The notes under the pieces: model-generated | The model's input: the letters and a program-made list of their open reading frames with translations, nothing else | The model's database searches: none | What the model was told of the DNA's origin: nothing | Shown here: positions 13,859 to 21,864 of the stretch, piece by piece | How positions within the stretch are numbered: the stretch's first letter is position 1 | Layout of the letters: each line of letters starts with the position of its first letter | Assembly (NCBI GenBank): GCA_017500855.1 | Contig: JAFVYC010000017.1 | Span: forward strand, 1-35,404 | Reading direction: 5' to 3' | Length of the DNA: 35,404 nucleotides | From: Clostridia bacterium | GTDB lineage: Bacteria; Bacillota; Clostridia; Christensenellales; CAG-314 | Position numbers and translations under genes: made by a program

Positions 13859-16486
13859 TCACTCAAAGCGAGAAACTTTGTACTTCTTGCCCATAGCCTT
13901 CTCGTTAAATGTGATATAGGAACGCTTTCTGCATTTCAAAATAAGGCTTCTGCCTCCATCACGGTGTGTGTAGACAGGCTCGAAGTTGCCGATACCAGAC
14001 TTTAGTTGTGCTGCCAACACCTCTACATATTCTTTCTTTTTGCCAATAATCGATGGGCAGGCAAAAGAAAGTCGGTAGTTGTAACTTTTGAATATTGTTG
14101 TTGAAATCAAGATGTAGCGTGGGTTTTCAATAGGGGAAAGCATTTCTGCCATGGCCGTGTTGAAAACGTTTTGATCGTGAATAGTTGCATTGCGCAAACG
14201 CACAGTAACAAAGTTCAAGTGCTTGTTGGAAGTAGTCACAACTTTTGCAGAAGATGATATCAACCCACAAATACACATCGCTTTGTACACTGCAACACCA
14301 AGCATCTTTATGGAATTGGCTGGATTTAGGTGCAACACTATCTTTTTTGCGACATGCAACAAAGCAACAAACAGCACGATCATCACAGCAATAGTTGCCA
14401 AAGCTGGGAAAACGTCGTTGCTTGAAATCATTCTTGTAAAAGGCTGAATCAACGCCATTTCTGTTGCAAAAATAATGGTACTAAGCGCGAAATTCCAAAA
14501 CGTAAACACCGGAACTTTTGCTTCTTTTGGAATTTCGGTTTCTATAGAGACTGCAAAGCGCCCGTCCGTGACCTCGCCAAGCCACTTGTTTTTTACTTCA
14601 CCACGTTGGGCCGATAACTCCAACATTTCCCTGTTCATTTGTTCTATGCCATCCTTGTCGTAGGGAGGTCTGATAGTACTTATTCTCTCAATTCCACTTT
14701 CAATTTTTCCTGTGGCATAGTTTGGGCCCATAAAGGAATCAAAACGGCGTTTTAGCACATCAAAATCGCACGATTTGAGTTCCGTGTAGTCTTCCTTGAC
14801 GTAGGCATATATTTTTTCTACGGCTCTATCTTTGAACAAGTACTCCGGCTCTACAGTTACAAGATGCCATATATTTGCAGTTTTTTCGGGGTCGTTTTTG
14901 TCAATGCGAATGGCACGTCCACGCATTTGGTTAGACAAAACGAAACTGCCAACAAAACTTGCCAAAATCAGCGAATTGATGCAGGGCGAATCCCACCCTT
15001 CACCAAGAAGTGACTTTGTTCCAATGAGTATTTGAATTTTGCCTTGCTGGAACAACTTCCCAACGTAGTCAACACCTCGATGAAGCGCTCCGGCAAACTC
15101 AACCGTGCAGTAGTCCGTGTTGGCAATATCTTCTTTTTTGTGTTTGATATCCGACAAGTCGATAGATTTTGGAAGAATAACAAGAGAGCCCGAAAGGACA
15201 CCGATATTCACGCTCAAGTTTTCACGTCGAAGGGTTTCAAAAATACTAACAATATTTACTGAATTAAATTGTTCGGTGGATGCAATTTTGCCAAGGTTTT
15301 CTTTCTTGATGTAATCAGTCAAAACAAGCATGCGAAGCCTTTCGCCCATTGACGAAACCTCGTTTGAAGCAATGCGCCCTATGCTTTCCAATTTTCCCAC
15401 CGACGAGATCAATGCTCTTTTCAAACGTTCGTTTAGTTCAAGCGTGACCTTTTTCTTTTCATAAACAGAGTGTTTCTTCAAAACAGAAACTATCGCTTCT
15501 TTCTGCGCTTCAGTAATCAAATCTCCGTCAAGTAGAAATTGTATTGCTGTTTCGGCATATTTCATCCTAAACAATGGCAACGTGCTTTTGGAAGTTAGTT
15601 CACGAACAAGTTTCTTGTCAACTTCCAAACCATAGTGTTTAAGCAACGTCACAAGGGCTATGTATTGCTTTGCATCTGAAAACAGCGCCACGTAGTCTCT
15701 TTTTGCATTTAAGGATTGACATAAATGGGCAAATAGATCAAGCTTTCCAAGTTCCTCTACGGCAAACAACGCACGTTGCTTGTGGGTGCGAAAACTTTCT
15801 ATTTCCGCTTCTGTGGGATAGTTGAAGTACACGTAATCTTGGTGTGGACACAAAGTGTTTTGGCCAACAAGTTCTGGCACAAAAATTTCTTCATCGATTT
15901 CACCACAAATGCTCAAATATCTGCTCCATTCCGAGCCTTCCGAATCGTATGGTGGGGTTGCCGTGAGAGAAATGATTTTCACGTCATTATCAAGTGCAGA
16001 AATGAATTTTTCAAGCGCCTTCTGCCACTCGTTTTTGAGGTGATGAGCCTCGTCTAGACACACCGTTTTTATTCCAAATTCTCTCATAGCAACAAAGATG
16101 TCAACGTCGGAACAGTCGATATCCTCATCTTCTGTTGTAGAAACTTTATCTATTGCTGTGTATAACGCTTGATATGTTATCGAATTTACAAGTTTGATGT
16201 GATGTAGATCATTCGAGAAGAACAGCGAGAAATCATCTGCATTGTCAAGAAACAGGTTTCTAAACCTTTCTCCCCACTGTTGACGGATTGCAGTTGTTGG
16301 GGAAAGAATAATGCAAGGTGAACCCAATTTGCGTATCAACTCAAGCCCAAGAACAGTCTTTCCACTACCTGGAGCGGCAACAATATTTATTTTTCCATCT
16401 TTCAAGTATTTATCGGCATTTTCAAGCACCCTTGCTTGATAATCTCGAAACGTACCATGAAACTTTATGTGTTCAAATGGATTCAT
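13859..16486 (-). CDS. SF2 DEAH helicase with two C-terminal membrane helices
   Basis: The 875-residue protein has all SF2 helicase motifs. They are Walker A PGSGKT at 39-44, motif Ia SPTTAIRQQW at 62-71, DEAH at 145-148, SLTATPP at 173-179, motif V GTKSLLGEGWD at 489-499 and the arginine-finger motif QMRGRAIR at 520-527. A helical insert (about 220-470) separates the two RecA-like lobes. Unusually, two strongly hydrophobic stretches follow at about 658-682 and 693-718. A C-terminal domain comes next (about 750-875) with HDQNVFNTAMAEMLSPIENP and a basic tail (KCRKRSYITF). It is therefore probably a membrane-tethered nucleic-acid translocase. No nuclease or methylase motif is seen. The ATG at 16486 follows AAGGAG. 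It lies 12 nt after the upstream membrane-protein gene. Its AT-rich codons suggest acquisition. A defence role is plausible but unproven. Confidence 0.88.
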   Translation of the reverse strand: MNPFEHIKFHGTFRDYQARVLENADKYLKDGKINIVAAPGSGKTVLGLELIRKLGSPCIILSPTTAIRQQWGERFRNLFLDNADDFSLFFSNDLHHIKLVNSITYQALYTAIDKVSTTEDEDIDCSDVDIFVAMREFGIKTVCLDEAHHLKNEWQKALEKFISALDNDVKIISLTATPPYDSEGSEWSRYLSICGEIDEEIFVPELVGQNTLCPHQDYVYFNYPTEAEIESFRTHKQRALFAVEELGKLDLFAHLCQSLNAKRDYVALFSDAKQYIALVTLLKHYGLEVDKKLVRELTSKSTLPLFRMKYAETAIQFLLDGDLITEAQKEAIVSVLKKHSVYEKKKVTLELNERLKRALISSVGKLESIGRIASNEVSSMGERLRMLVLTDYIKKENLGKIASTEQFNSVNIVSIFETLRRENLSVNIGVLSGSLVILPKSIDLSDIKHKKEDIANTDYCTVEFAGALHRGVDYVGKLFQQGKIQILIGTKSLLGEGWDSPCINSLILASFVGSFVLSNQMRGRAIRIDKNDPEKTANIWHLVTVEPEYLFKDRAVEKIYAYVKEDYTELKSCDFDVLKRRFDSFMGPNYATGKIESGIERISTIRPPYDKDGIEQMNREMLELSAQRGEVKNKWLGEVTDGRFAVSIETEIPKEAKVPVFTFWNFALSTIIFATEMALIQPFTRMISSNDVFPALATIAVMIVLFVALLHVAKKIVLHLNPANSIKMLGVAVYKAMCICGLISSSAKVVTTSNKHLNFVTVRLRNATIHDQNVFNTAMAEMLSPIENPRYILISTTIFKSYNYRLSFACPSIIGKKKEYVEVLAAQLKSGIGNFEPVYTHRDGGRSLILKCRKRSYITFNEKAMGKKYKVSRFE

Positions 16487-16498
16487 AAGTCTCTCCTT

Positions 16499-16954
16499 CT
16501 AATGTATATGCCTCATGTAAGAATACGTCTTAACCCTGATACCCTTGCTTTTAAGCAAGAAAACAATCTCGTCTTTCTTTTTTCTTTGCTCCTTTATGAA
16601 ACAATGCATACTGATTTTTTGCGTTGGTGTTTTGACTGAAATATCAAAAGAACCGTCTCCATCGTGAATCGAGACTGTCAATATGTTTCTGATAGGAATC
16701 TGAATAATATGTTTCTTGTATAAAATAAGCTTGTTATCCGCAATTTGAACTGCCACGCCATCTTTTCGAATCGTTATGACAAAAACATAAGCAAAAACTG
16801 CTGAAATAATTGTTAGAGTAAGGATAGCTATTAAAGAGACATTGGGAATCCAAAAAACTGAAAACATGACGATTGCAAACAGAACCAATAGTATTAAAAC
16901 TGCAAAGATCCATGCATATGCTTTTGAATAGTACGCTTCGAATTCTATTTTCAT
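16499..16954 (-). CDS. Small membrane protein with PH-like tail, copy 2
   Basis: The 151-residue protein has two hydrophobic helices at about 14-35 and 39-60. A cytoplasmic tail rich in beta strands (VAVQIADNKLILYKK, IPIRNILTVSI, FDISVKT) resembles a bacterial PH-like domain. Its length and layout are identical to the product of 17669-18124, and short stretches align, so the two look paralogous. The ATG at 16954 follows AAGGAG. The stop is 12 nt before the helicase start, so the pair is very likely co-transcribed and may act together at the membrane. Function unknown; a membrane partner or regulator of the helicase is a guess. Confidence 0.8.
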   Translation of the reverse strand: MKIEFEAYYSKAYAWIFAVLILLVLFAIVMFSVFWIPNVSLIAILTLTIISAVFAYVFVITIRKDGVAVQIADNKLILYKKHIIQIPIRNILTVSIHDGDGSFDISVKTPTQKISMHCFIKEQRKKKDEIVFLLKSKGIRVKTYSYMRHIH

Positions 16955-16975
16955 ATTTACTCCTTTATTGTGAGC

Positions 16976-17055
16976 CAAACGACACTTTTGGCGTGTGTCA
17001 AGACTCCAAAAAGTCTCAAAACAGTCGAAAAATGGGGGGGGGAACTCCAAAAGGT
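16976..17055. repeat. 80-bp intergenic repeat, copy A
   Basis: The stretch matches 17556-17634 over its whole length with scattered mismatches and small indels. Within each copy ACTCCAAAA(G/A)GT occurs twice, around a G run and a TCGAAAAA block. Copy A contains nine consecutive G (17034-17042), where copy B has GGGGGTGG. It lies between two minus-strand genes. Confidence 0.85.
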
Positions 17056-17101
17056 CTCACTTTTATAAACAGATATCTATGTGTAATCTGTGTTTAAAAA
17101 T

Positions 17102-17347
17102 TTACTCCTTTATTTCTTCCCAAGCCTTTTTGCCTTTTTCAGTCAACGAGTATGGGTATTCATCATGTTCATTTTTCCAGCTATAATTTATAGAAATATA
17201 GCCTTCATCTAACATTTCTTCTAATAATTTTTCAACTTCTTGATGAGATATTTTGATTTCGGCAACCAACTCAAAATATTCCACTATTTGAGTAAATGCT
17301 TCGTCGTCCTCCATTAAACAATCTAAAATCAATTCTTTATTTGTCAA
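17102..17347 (-). CDS. Small winged-helix-like protein
   Basis: The 81-residue acidic protein is predicted as mostly helical with a final beta wing. KISHQEVEKLLEEMLDEGYI reads as a recognition helix region and PYSLTEKGKKAWEEI as the wing and last helix, a pattern seen in small winged-helix proteins, some of which act as immunity or adaptor proteins. It starts at TTG (17347) with GGGGGAA 8 nt upstream. No other start fits. It is bracketed by the two 80-bp repeats, so it has a cassette-like setting. Codon use is AT-rich like the rest of the island. Function not assigned. Confidence 0.7.
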   Translation of the reverse strand: MTNKELILDCLMEDDEAFTQIVEYFELVAEIKISHQEVEKLLEEMLDEGYISINYSWKNEHDEYPYSLTEKGKKAWEEIKE

Positions 17348-17555
17348 TTTTCGTTCCCCCTTTATGAAAAAACTTTCGATATGTTATACCAAACAGCTGT
17401 AAATTGAAGTTTCGAGTATTGCTCAAAACTCACATTTGTCCCTAGGCAAAATTGAGGCATTTTTTAATTTTGAACACCGATTTTTTTAATTTCTATCTCA
17501 AAAAAGGCTGAAAAGTGCTCGTTCTGGGGTCAAAATCACTTATTTTCGCATTAGA
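17348..17555. other. Gene-free stretch upstream of the winged-helix gene
   Basis: On the minus strand TTTGGTATAAC near 17380-17390 could be an extended -10 for the gene at 17347, without a clear -35. Nothing else is recognised. Confidence 0.4.
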
Positions 17556-17634
17556 CAAACGACAGATTCGACGTGGTCAAGACTCCAAAAGGTCTCGAAA
17601 TGGTCGAAAAACGGGGGTGGAAACTCCAAAAGGT
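17556..17634. repeat. 80-bp intergenic repeat, copy B
   Basis: This is the direct-repeat partner of 16976-17055. Shared blocks include CAAACGACA, GTCAAGACTCCAAAA, GTCGAAAAA and ACTCCAAAAGGT. It lies between the genes at 17102 and 17669. Confidence 0.85.
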
Positions 17635-17668
17635 ATATCTTGCATCAAGCAAACAATCTGTCCGTCTG

Positions 17669-18124
17669 TCACATTGAATATTTCTTTTCTACGACAATAT
17701 TGTTTCTTTCAAAAAGGCGTAACAGATGTTCCTTCACTTGTTTAGCATTTTCCAATAAATATGTAAAATGTTCTCTTCCTTGTTCGGTAACAAAAGTTAT
17801 TTTCAAGCCCATCTGCGCCGGCCAGTAATGAATTCGTATTACATTGTGAATATCTATTTGTTTTTCTCCGTTTGAAGAATAAAAACATAGGTATCTGTCA
17901 TTAAATATTTTCAAGGCAATTTTAGGTTGTTTTAATAAGTTGCAAAACCCTACTAAAAACCCAATTGCAATTAAAGCAAGCACTATGGAGGCATACTTTT
18001 TATTTCCTTCAGCAAAAAAGAAAAATAAAACAGCCGTAATAAAAATTGTTGCCGAAACAACCAAATAAATATAGGCTTGTTTTCTCGAGTTATATCCGAC
18101 CATTGTTACATTTTCTTCTAACAT
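17669..18124 (-). CDS. Small membrane protein with PH-like tail, copy 1
   Basis: The 151-residue protein has two hydrophobic helices at about 17-38 and 45-63 and a beta-rich tail (IALKIFNDRYLCFYSS, KQIDIHNVIRIHYW, LKITFVTEQG) ending in a helix (AKQVKEHLLRLFERN). It shares length, topology and tail pattern with the product of 16499-16954. The ATG at 18124 has AGGTGAT 7 nt upstream. It is the island gene nearest the rlmD end. No promoter is clear. Function unknown; membrane location is well supported. Confidence 0.78.
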   Translation of the reverse strand: MLEENVTMVGYNSRKQAYIYLVVSATIFITAVLFFFFAEGNKKYASIVLALIAIGFLVGFCNLLKQPKIALKIFNDRYLCFYSSNGEKQIDIHNVIRIHYWPAQMGLKITFVTEQGREHFTYLLENAKQVKEHLLRLFERNNIVVEKKYSM

Positions 18125-18200
18125 TTACATCACCTCATAACTCTTAAAGTTTTCTTTGAATCCATAGTCGCTGAGTCGTCGTGTAAGACAAACCACGCTT

Positions 18201-18228
18201 TCTACGTGGTCGGTGTTGGGGAACATAT
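18201..18228 (-). repeat. Displaced copy of the rlmD 3' end (att-like)
   Basis: Of 28 bases, 27 match 18549-18576, which lies inside the rlmD coding end, in the same orientation 348 bp away. The encoded MFPNTD motif is kept in frame. Confidence 0.7.
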
Positions 18229-18505
18229 ATCTTCGATGTATGTTTGCTCTTACGCCGAGGGCGTCACTTGATTCGTAGAGCCACTTGCGTCGCTCCGCTT
18301 CCGCATGCAAACCTCTCGACTGCCAACTTGCTTGTGCAAGCACAGCCATTGCCCTAGCCCTCTTCTCGGAACATATATCTTCGATGTATGTTCGCTCTCC
18401 CGCCGAGGGCGTCACTTCATCCGTAGAGCCACTTGCGTCGCTCCGCTTCCGCATGCAAACCTCTCTGCCCATCGGCCTTGCCATGCAAGCACGGCATTCC
18501 GTGGT
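18220..18505. repeat. Two-copy tandem repeat, period about 148 bp
   Basis: Units starting at 18220 and 18368 match for about 98 bp with few differences, for example GCCACTTGCGTCGCTCCGCT in both. A weaker match continues (CAAGCACAGCCATTGCC against CAAGCACGGCATTCC). No gene is apparent. Confidence 0.85.
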
Positions 18506-18523
18506 CTTCGGGTTTGTGTTTGG

Positions 18524-19861
18524 CTACTTCGAAAGCCAAACAAGTGTCTCTACTTGGTCGGTGTTGGGGAACATATCGTACGGCTGGATGTACTCAACTT
18601 TGTAGGTTGGGCAAAGCATTGCCAAATCCCTTGCAAGCGTTGCGCTGTCGCAAGAAATGTACACGATGTTGTCGAAGCCGGCAGACAAAATTGTTTGGCA
18701 AATGGTTGCGCCAAGCCCCTTGCGTGGGGGATCGACCACCAACGAAAGTGTTTTGCCCTTGTTTTGCTCGGCAATTTGTGGCAACAGAACGTTGGCATCG
18801 CCACACAAATTGGTGAGGCGTGGGCTGTTGTTGAGCGTTTTCATTTGTTCGGCATCGGCAACGGCAGAGGGTTCAATTTCCACGGCAATTGTGTCGTAGT
18901 TTGGTGAACAAAGCGCCGTTGTCAGCACGCCAATTCCGCTGAACAAATCAACAAGCACTTGCGTGTTGGAAGTGTTCAACAGTTGCTTTGCCTTGCTGTA
19001 CAACAAGTCCTTTACTCCATCGTTGATTTGGAAAAAACTGTGTGGGTGCAACCTGAACTGCACGCCCATGTGAGTGCCTTGAATGTGCGAAATTCCACAC
19101 ACGTGGTGGGAAGTTTTGCCCAAAATGACGTTGTTTTTGCCGTCGTTTTGGTTGACGTACAAACCGAACTTGGGGAAGTGCTTTGCAAGCATGTTGGCAA
19201 AAGGTTGCAAGTCGTGGCGGAACTTCCCGTTGGAAACAACCGTCACAAGCAACTGACCGTCCACGTACCTTGCAACAAGGTGGCGCACCTCGCCGGAAAA
19301 ATCCCTTTCGTTGTAGGGCGCAATGTTGTTGGTGTTTAGATACTGCCTGAACAACGCAACAAGCGTTGTTGCCCACTGGTCGGCAAGCAAGCATTCTTGG
19401 CAATTTGTCACCACGTGGCTACCTTTTTGGTACATCCCAATTTTGACATTGCCCCTTTTGCCACTTACGGGAAGGCTCAGTTTGTTGCGATAGCCAAACT
19501 GCAAGGGCGACGGCACCGTTGAAAGCAAGTCCACCTGCAAGCCACCAATTTTTTTGAGATTGTTTTGCACTTTGGCATGCTTGAACAGCAGTTGTTCTTG
19601 GTAGGGCATGTGCATCAAACTGCATCCACCACACTTGCCAAAATGTGGGCAGGGGGTGGAAACACGCTTTGGCGAAGTTTTCAACAACTGCACCACGTCG
19701 CCATAGGCAACGCCCTTTTTTGCATAGTTGATGCGCACAACGGCTTGTTCGCCCACCATCAAAAATGGCACAAACACCGTTGTGTTGTCTACCACGCCAA
19801 CCGTTTCGCTGTTGGCATAGCCTTGCGCTGTGAAAATTACTTTGTCGTTTTGTTTTAGCAT
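18524..19861 (-). CDS. rlmD: 23S rRNA (uracil-C5)-methyltransferase, RlmD/RumA family
   Basis: The 445-residue protein methylates a uridine of 23S rRNA with S-adenosylmethionine. It has an N-terminal TRAM domain (residues 1-60). Cluster ligands C71, C77 and C80 (CPHFGKCGGC) plus the Cys of NCQEC fit the [4Fe-4S] site. The SAM-binding DLFSGIGVLTT follows, then VVDPPRKGL and the catalytic Cys in YISCDSATLARDL. It ends in the normal DMFPNTDQVETLVWLSK. The ATG at 19861 has no good ribosome binding site and lies 34 nt after the kinase stop, behind a short hairpin, so expression may depend on translation from upstream. Its 3' end seems to be an integration target. In Firmicutes the exact uridine varies. 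Confidence 0.95.
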   Translation of the reverse strand: MLKQNDKVIFTAQGYANSETVGVVDNTTVFVPFLMVGEQAVVRINYAKKGVAYGDVVQLLKTSPKRVSTPCPHFGKCGGCSLMHMPYQEQLLFKHAKVQNNLKKIGGLQVDLLSTVPSPLQFGYRNKLSLPVSGKRGNVKIGMYQKGSHVVTNCQECLLADQWATTLVALFRQYLNTNNIAPYNERDFSGEVRHLVARYVDGQLLVTVVSNGKFRHDLQPFANMLAKHFPKFGLYVNQNDGKNNVILGKTSHHVCGISHIQGTHMGVQFRLHPHSFFQINDGVKDLLYSKAKQLLNTSNTQVLVDLFSGIGVLTTALCSPNYDTIAVEIEPSAVADAEQMKTLNNSPRLTNLCGDANVLLPQIAEQNKGKTLSLVVDPPRKGLGATICQTILSAGFDNIVYISCDSATLARDLAMLCPTYKVEYIQPYDMFPNTDQVETLVWLSK

Positions 19862-19873
19862 AGTTGAATTTTT

Positions 19874-19887
19874 GCACCACGGGGTGC
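19874..19887 (-). repeat. GCACC/GGTGC hairpin between kinase and rlmD genes
   Basis: This 14-mer is identical to 12181-12194. It lies 8 nt after the kinase stop and 12 nt before the rlmD start, where an SD sequence would be expected nearby. Confidence 0.6.
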
Positions 19888-19895
19888 GTGTTTTG

Positions 19896-20948
19896 TTACT
19901 TTGTGGGCAACGTCACCGTGAAGGTGCTACCTTGCCCAAGTGTACTGTGAACGTCAATTTCGCCACCAAGAAGGTCGCAAATTTTTTTGACAATGGGCAA
20001 ACCCAAGCCGTTGCCGGAAACGGAGTGCGACTTGTCGCCCTGAAAGAATTTGTTGAAAATGTTTTTTTGCGTTTCTTCGTCCATGCCAACGCCGTTGTCG
20101 GAAACGGAAACTTGAACACATCCGTTTTGTTCCGTTGCAACAACCTTTACAACACCACCGTTGGTAGAAAACTTGATGGCGTTGGAAAGCAAGTTTACCC
20201 ACACCTGGCTGTTGAGTTTTTTGCACCCGTATGCGTCAATTTTGGGCAACTCCACTTCCACACTTACGTTGTTTTGTTGGCATTGTTTTTGCAACAGCAA
20301 CACGCTTTGCCTGATTTGCTCATCCCAACTGTACATTTCCTTGACGATTGTTTGGCTGTCTAGCCGGCTGAGCATAAGCACGCTTTCCGACAGGCCCACA
20401 AGCCTGTTGGATTCGTCGATGATAACGTCCAAGTACTCGTCCCTTTCTTCTTGCGAAAGCGTGGGGTCTTTTAGCAATTTGGCAAAACCTGCAATGGACA
20501 CAATTGGCGTTTTGAACTCGTGCGAGAATTCCGACACAAAGTCTTCCCTCAAAGTTTCCACGCTGGCAAGTTGCTCTACCATCTTGTTGAAACCTTCGGA
20601 AACGGATTTGTCGCCAAGAATTTCCCCTTCTTCCACACGTGTGGAAAAGTCGCAATCGGCAACACGCCTCAACGCTTCCACGTACGGCTTGGTTTTGTTT
20701 ACCACAATAAGTGACAAAAAGTAGGAAAGCGCAACGCCCAACACCAAACTTACGCCTGCAAGCACAAGTATGTACAACGTGGTGAGGTCTTCCTCGTCCA
20801 CAGGCAAATTGTTTTGCAAAATGAACACCACTGCAACTGCAATGCCCACGGCAACAAGTAGCAACAAAAACACGCAAAGCACAATTCCACCGGTGATTCT
20901 GCGTGGAATTTTGATGTCGATTTTTTTGAAGAGTTTTCTATTTTTCAT
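19896..20948 (-). CDS. Sensor histidine kinase
   Basis: The 350-residue membrane kinase has two helices (about 20-45 and 58-80) with only a short extracellular loop between them. A HAMP-like linker follows, then the H-box FSHEFKTPIVSIAGF (phosphorylated His) and the ATP-binding boxes: N (NLLSNAIKFS), G1 (DNGVGM), F (FNKFFQGD) and G2 (GNGLGLPIVKKI). The tiny sensing loop suggests an intramembrane sensor. The ATG at 20948 lies inside the regulator gene, overlapping it by 11 nt, with AAGGCGG upstream. It is the partner of the regulator at 20938-21618, and both may be co-transcribed with rlmD. Signal unknown. Confidence 0.95.
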   Translation of the reverse strand: MKNRKLFKKIDIKIPRRITGGIVLCVFLLLLVAVGIAVAVVFILQNNLPVDEEDLTTLYILVLAGVSLVLGVALSYFLSLIVVNKTKPYVEALRRVADCDFSTRVEEGEILGDKSVSEGFNKMVEQLASVETLREDFVSEFSHEFKTPIVSIAGFAKLLKDPTLSQEERDEYLDVIIDESNRLVGLSESVLMLSRLDSQTIVKEMYSWDEQIRQSVLLLQKQCQQNNVSVEVELPKIDAYGCKKLNSQVWVNLLSNAIKFSTNGGVVKVVATEQNGCVQVSVSDNGVGMDEETQKNIFNKFFQGDKSHSVSGNGLGLPIVKKICDLLGGEIDVHSTLGQGSTFTVTLPTK

Positions 20949-21618
20949 CGTGTCGCACCGCCTTGTAGCCAAGCCCACGCACCGTCACAATTTCAAAATC
21001 GTCAATTTCCTGAAAACGGGTGCGCAAACGGTTGATGTGCACGTTTACCGTGTGTTCGTCACTTTCGGCATCCATGCCCCAAATTTCGTCCATCAGTTGC
21101 ATTCTTGTGAAAATAACGTCCGGGTAGGAAAGCAGTTTGAACAGAAGCATAAACTCCTTTTGTGGCAACATTTCGGTAAATTTTGGTGTGATGACGGTAA
21201 ATTTTTGGTAGTCCAGCGTTACCGAACCAACTGTCAGTTTGTGTTCGGAAACAATCCTGCTACGACGAAGCAACGCCTTTATGCGCAAAATTAGTTCGTC
21301 GAAGTCAAACGGTTTTGTCATATAGTCGTCGATACCAACCAAAAAGCCTTGCTTGATGTCGGAAGTGTGTTGCTTTGCCGAAAGCATAAGCATGGGAATT
21401 TGACTGCCGTTGTTGCGCAACGTTTCCGTCAGTTCGTAGCCATCCATAAGTGGCATCATCACGTCAATAACCATCAAATCCACGTGGTTGTGGTCCAAAA
21501 CGTCCAAGGCTTGCACGCCGTTTTCGGCAACAAGCACGTTGTAGCCGTTATTTTTGAGTATGGTAGACAGCAATTTGCGAGTGTTTTTGTCGTCTTCCAC
21601 AACAAGAATGTTGAACAT
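20938..21618 (-). CDS. Response regulator, OmpR/PhoB family
   Basis: The 226-residue protein has a receiver domain (1-118) with acidic residues ED at 8-9, phospho-acceptor D52 in MVIDVMMP and the conserved TKPF lysine. A winged-helix DNA-binding domain follows (about 130-224), with the recognition region HTVNVHINRLRTRF and the wing VRGLGYKA. The ATG at 21618 follows GGAGGAC. It is first in an operon with the kinase and has its own SigA-like promoter. The target regulon is not visible. Confidence 0.96.
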   Translation of the reverse strand: MFNILVVEDDKNTRKLLSTILKNNGYNVLVAENGVQALDVLDHNHVDLMVIDVMMPLMDGYELTETLRNNGSQIPMLMLSAKQHTSDIKQGFLVGIDDYMTKPFDFDELILRIKALLRRSRIVSEHKLTVGSVTLDYQKFTVITPKFTEMLPQKEFMLLFKLLSYPDVIFTRMQLMDEIWGMDAESDEHTVNVHINRLRTRFQEIDDFEIVTVRGLGYKAVRHDEK

Positions 21619-21658
21619 TTGTTGTCCTCCGCAATTTTTGATAAACTTTCACATCTAC

Positions 21659-21687
21659 ATTGTACAGCAAAATGCAAAAAAGGTAAA
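21659..21687 (-). promoter_or_regulatory. Promoter of the two-component operon
   Basis: On the minus strand TTTACC (21682-21687) and TACAAT (21659-21664) are spaced by 17 bp, about 41 nt upstream of the regulator start. Confidence 0.7.
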
Positions 21688-21864
21688 CTATTTGCACAAA
21701 AATCACGCAAATTAACGCAAATAATTGACGTTTTTCCCCTTTGTTTTGTGTGAGTTTAGTTTTTGTTTCGGTGCAGTTTAGAATTGTTTGGTAAAGTTAG
21801 CGCATGCCGTACGAAACAGTTGAAAGTTGCAGTTGCACTTCTCCACAAATGTTAGTTGTCTGAT

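Larger units (their letters stand above)
18125..18523. other. Junction of island and rlmD: duplicated rlmD tail and tandem repeat
   Basis: No complete gene lies here. Read on the minus strand, 18125-18240 encodes a tail MFPNTDHVESVVCL that parallels the authentic RlmD ending DMFPNTDQVETLVWL, followed by about 23 more codons to a stop. A 148-bp period repeat (units from 18220 and 18368) fills the rest. The region looks like a displaced gene end left by integration. Confidence 0.65.

Noticed and set aside
18125..18484. 119-codon frame at the island border as a real gene
   Set aside because: Its end copies the RlmD tail and the rest is the 148-bp tandem repeat; it is better explained as a displaced gene end.
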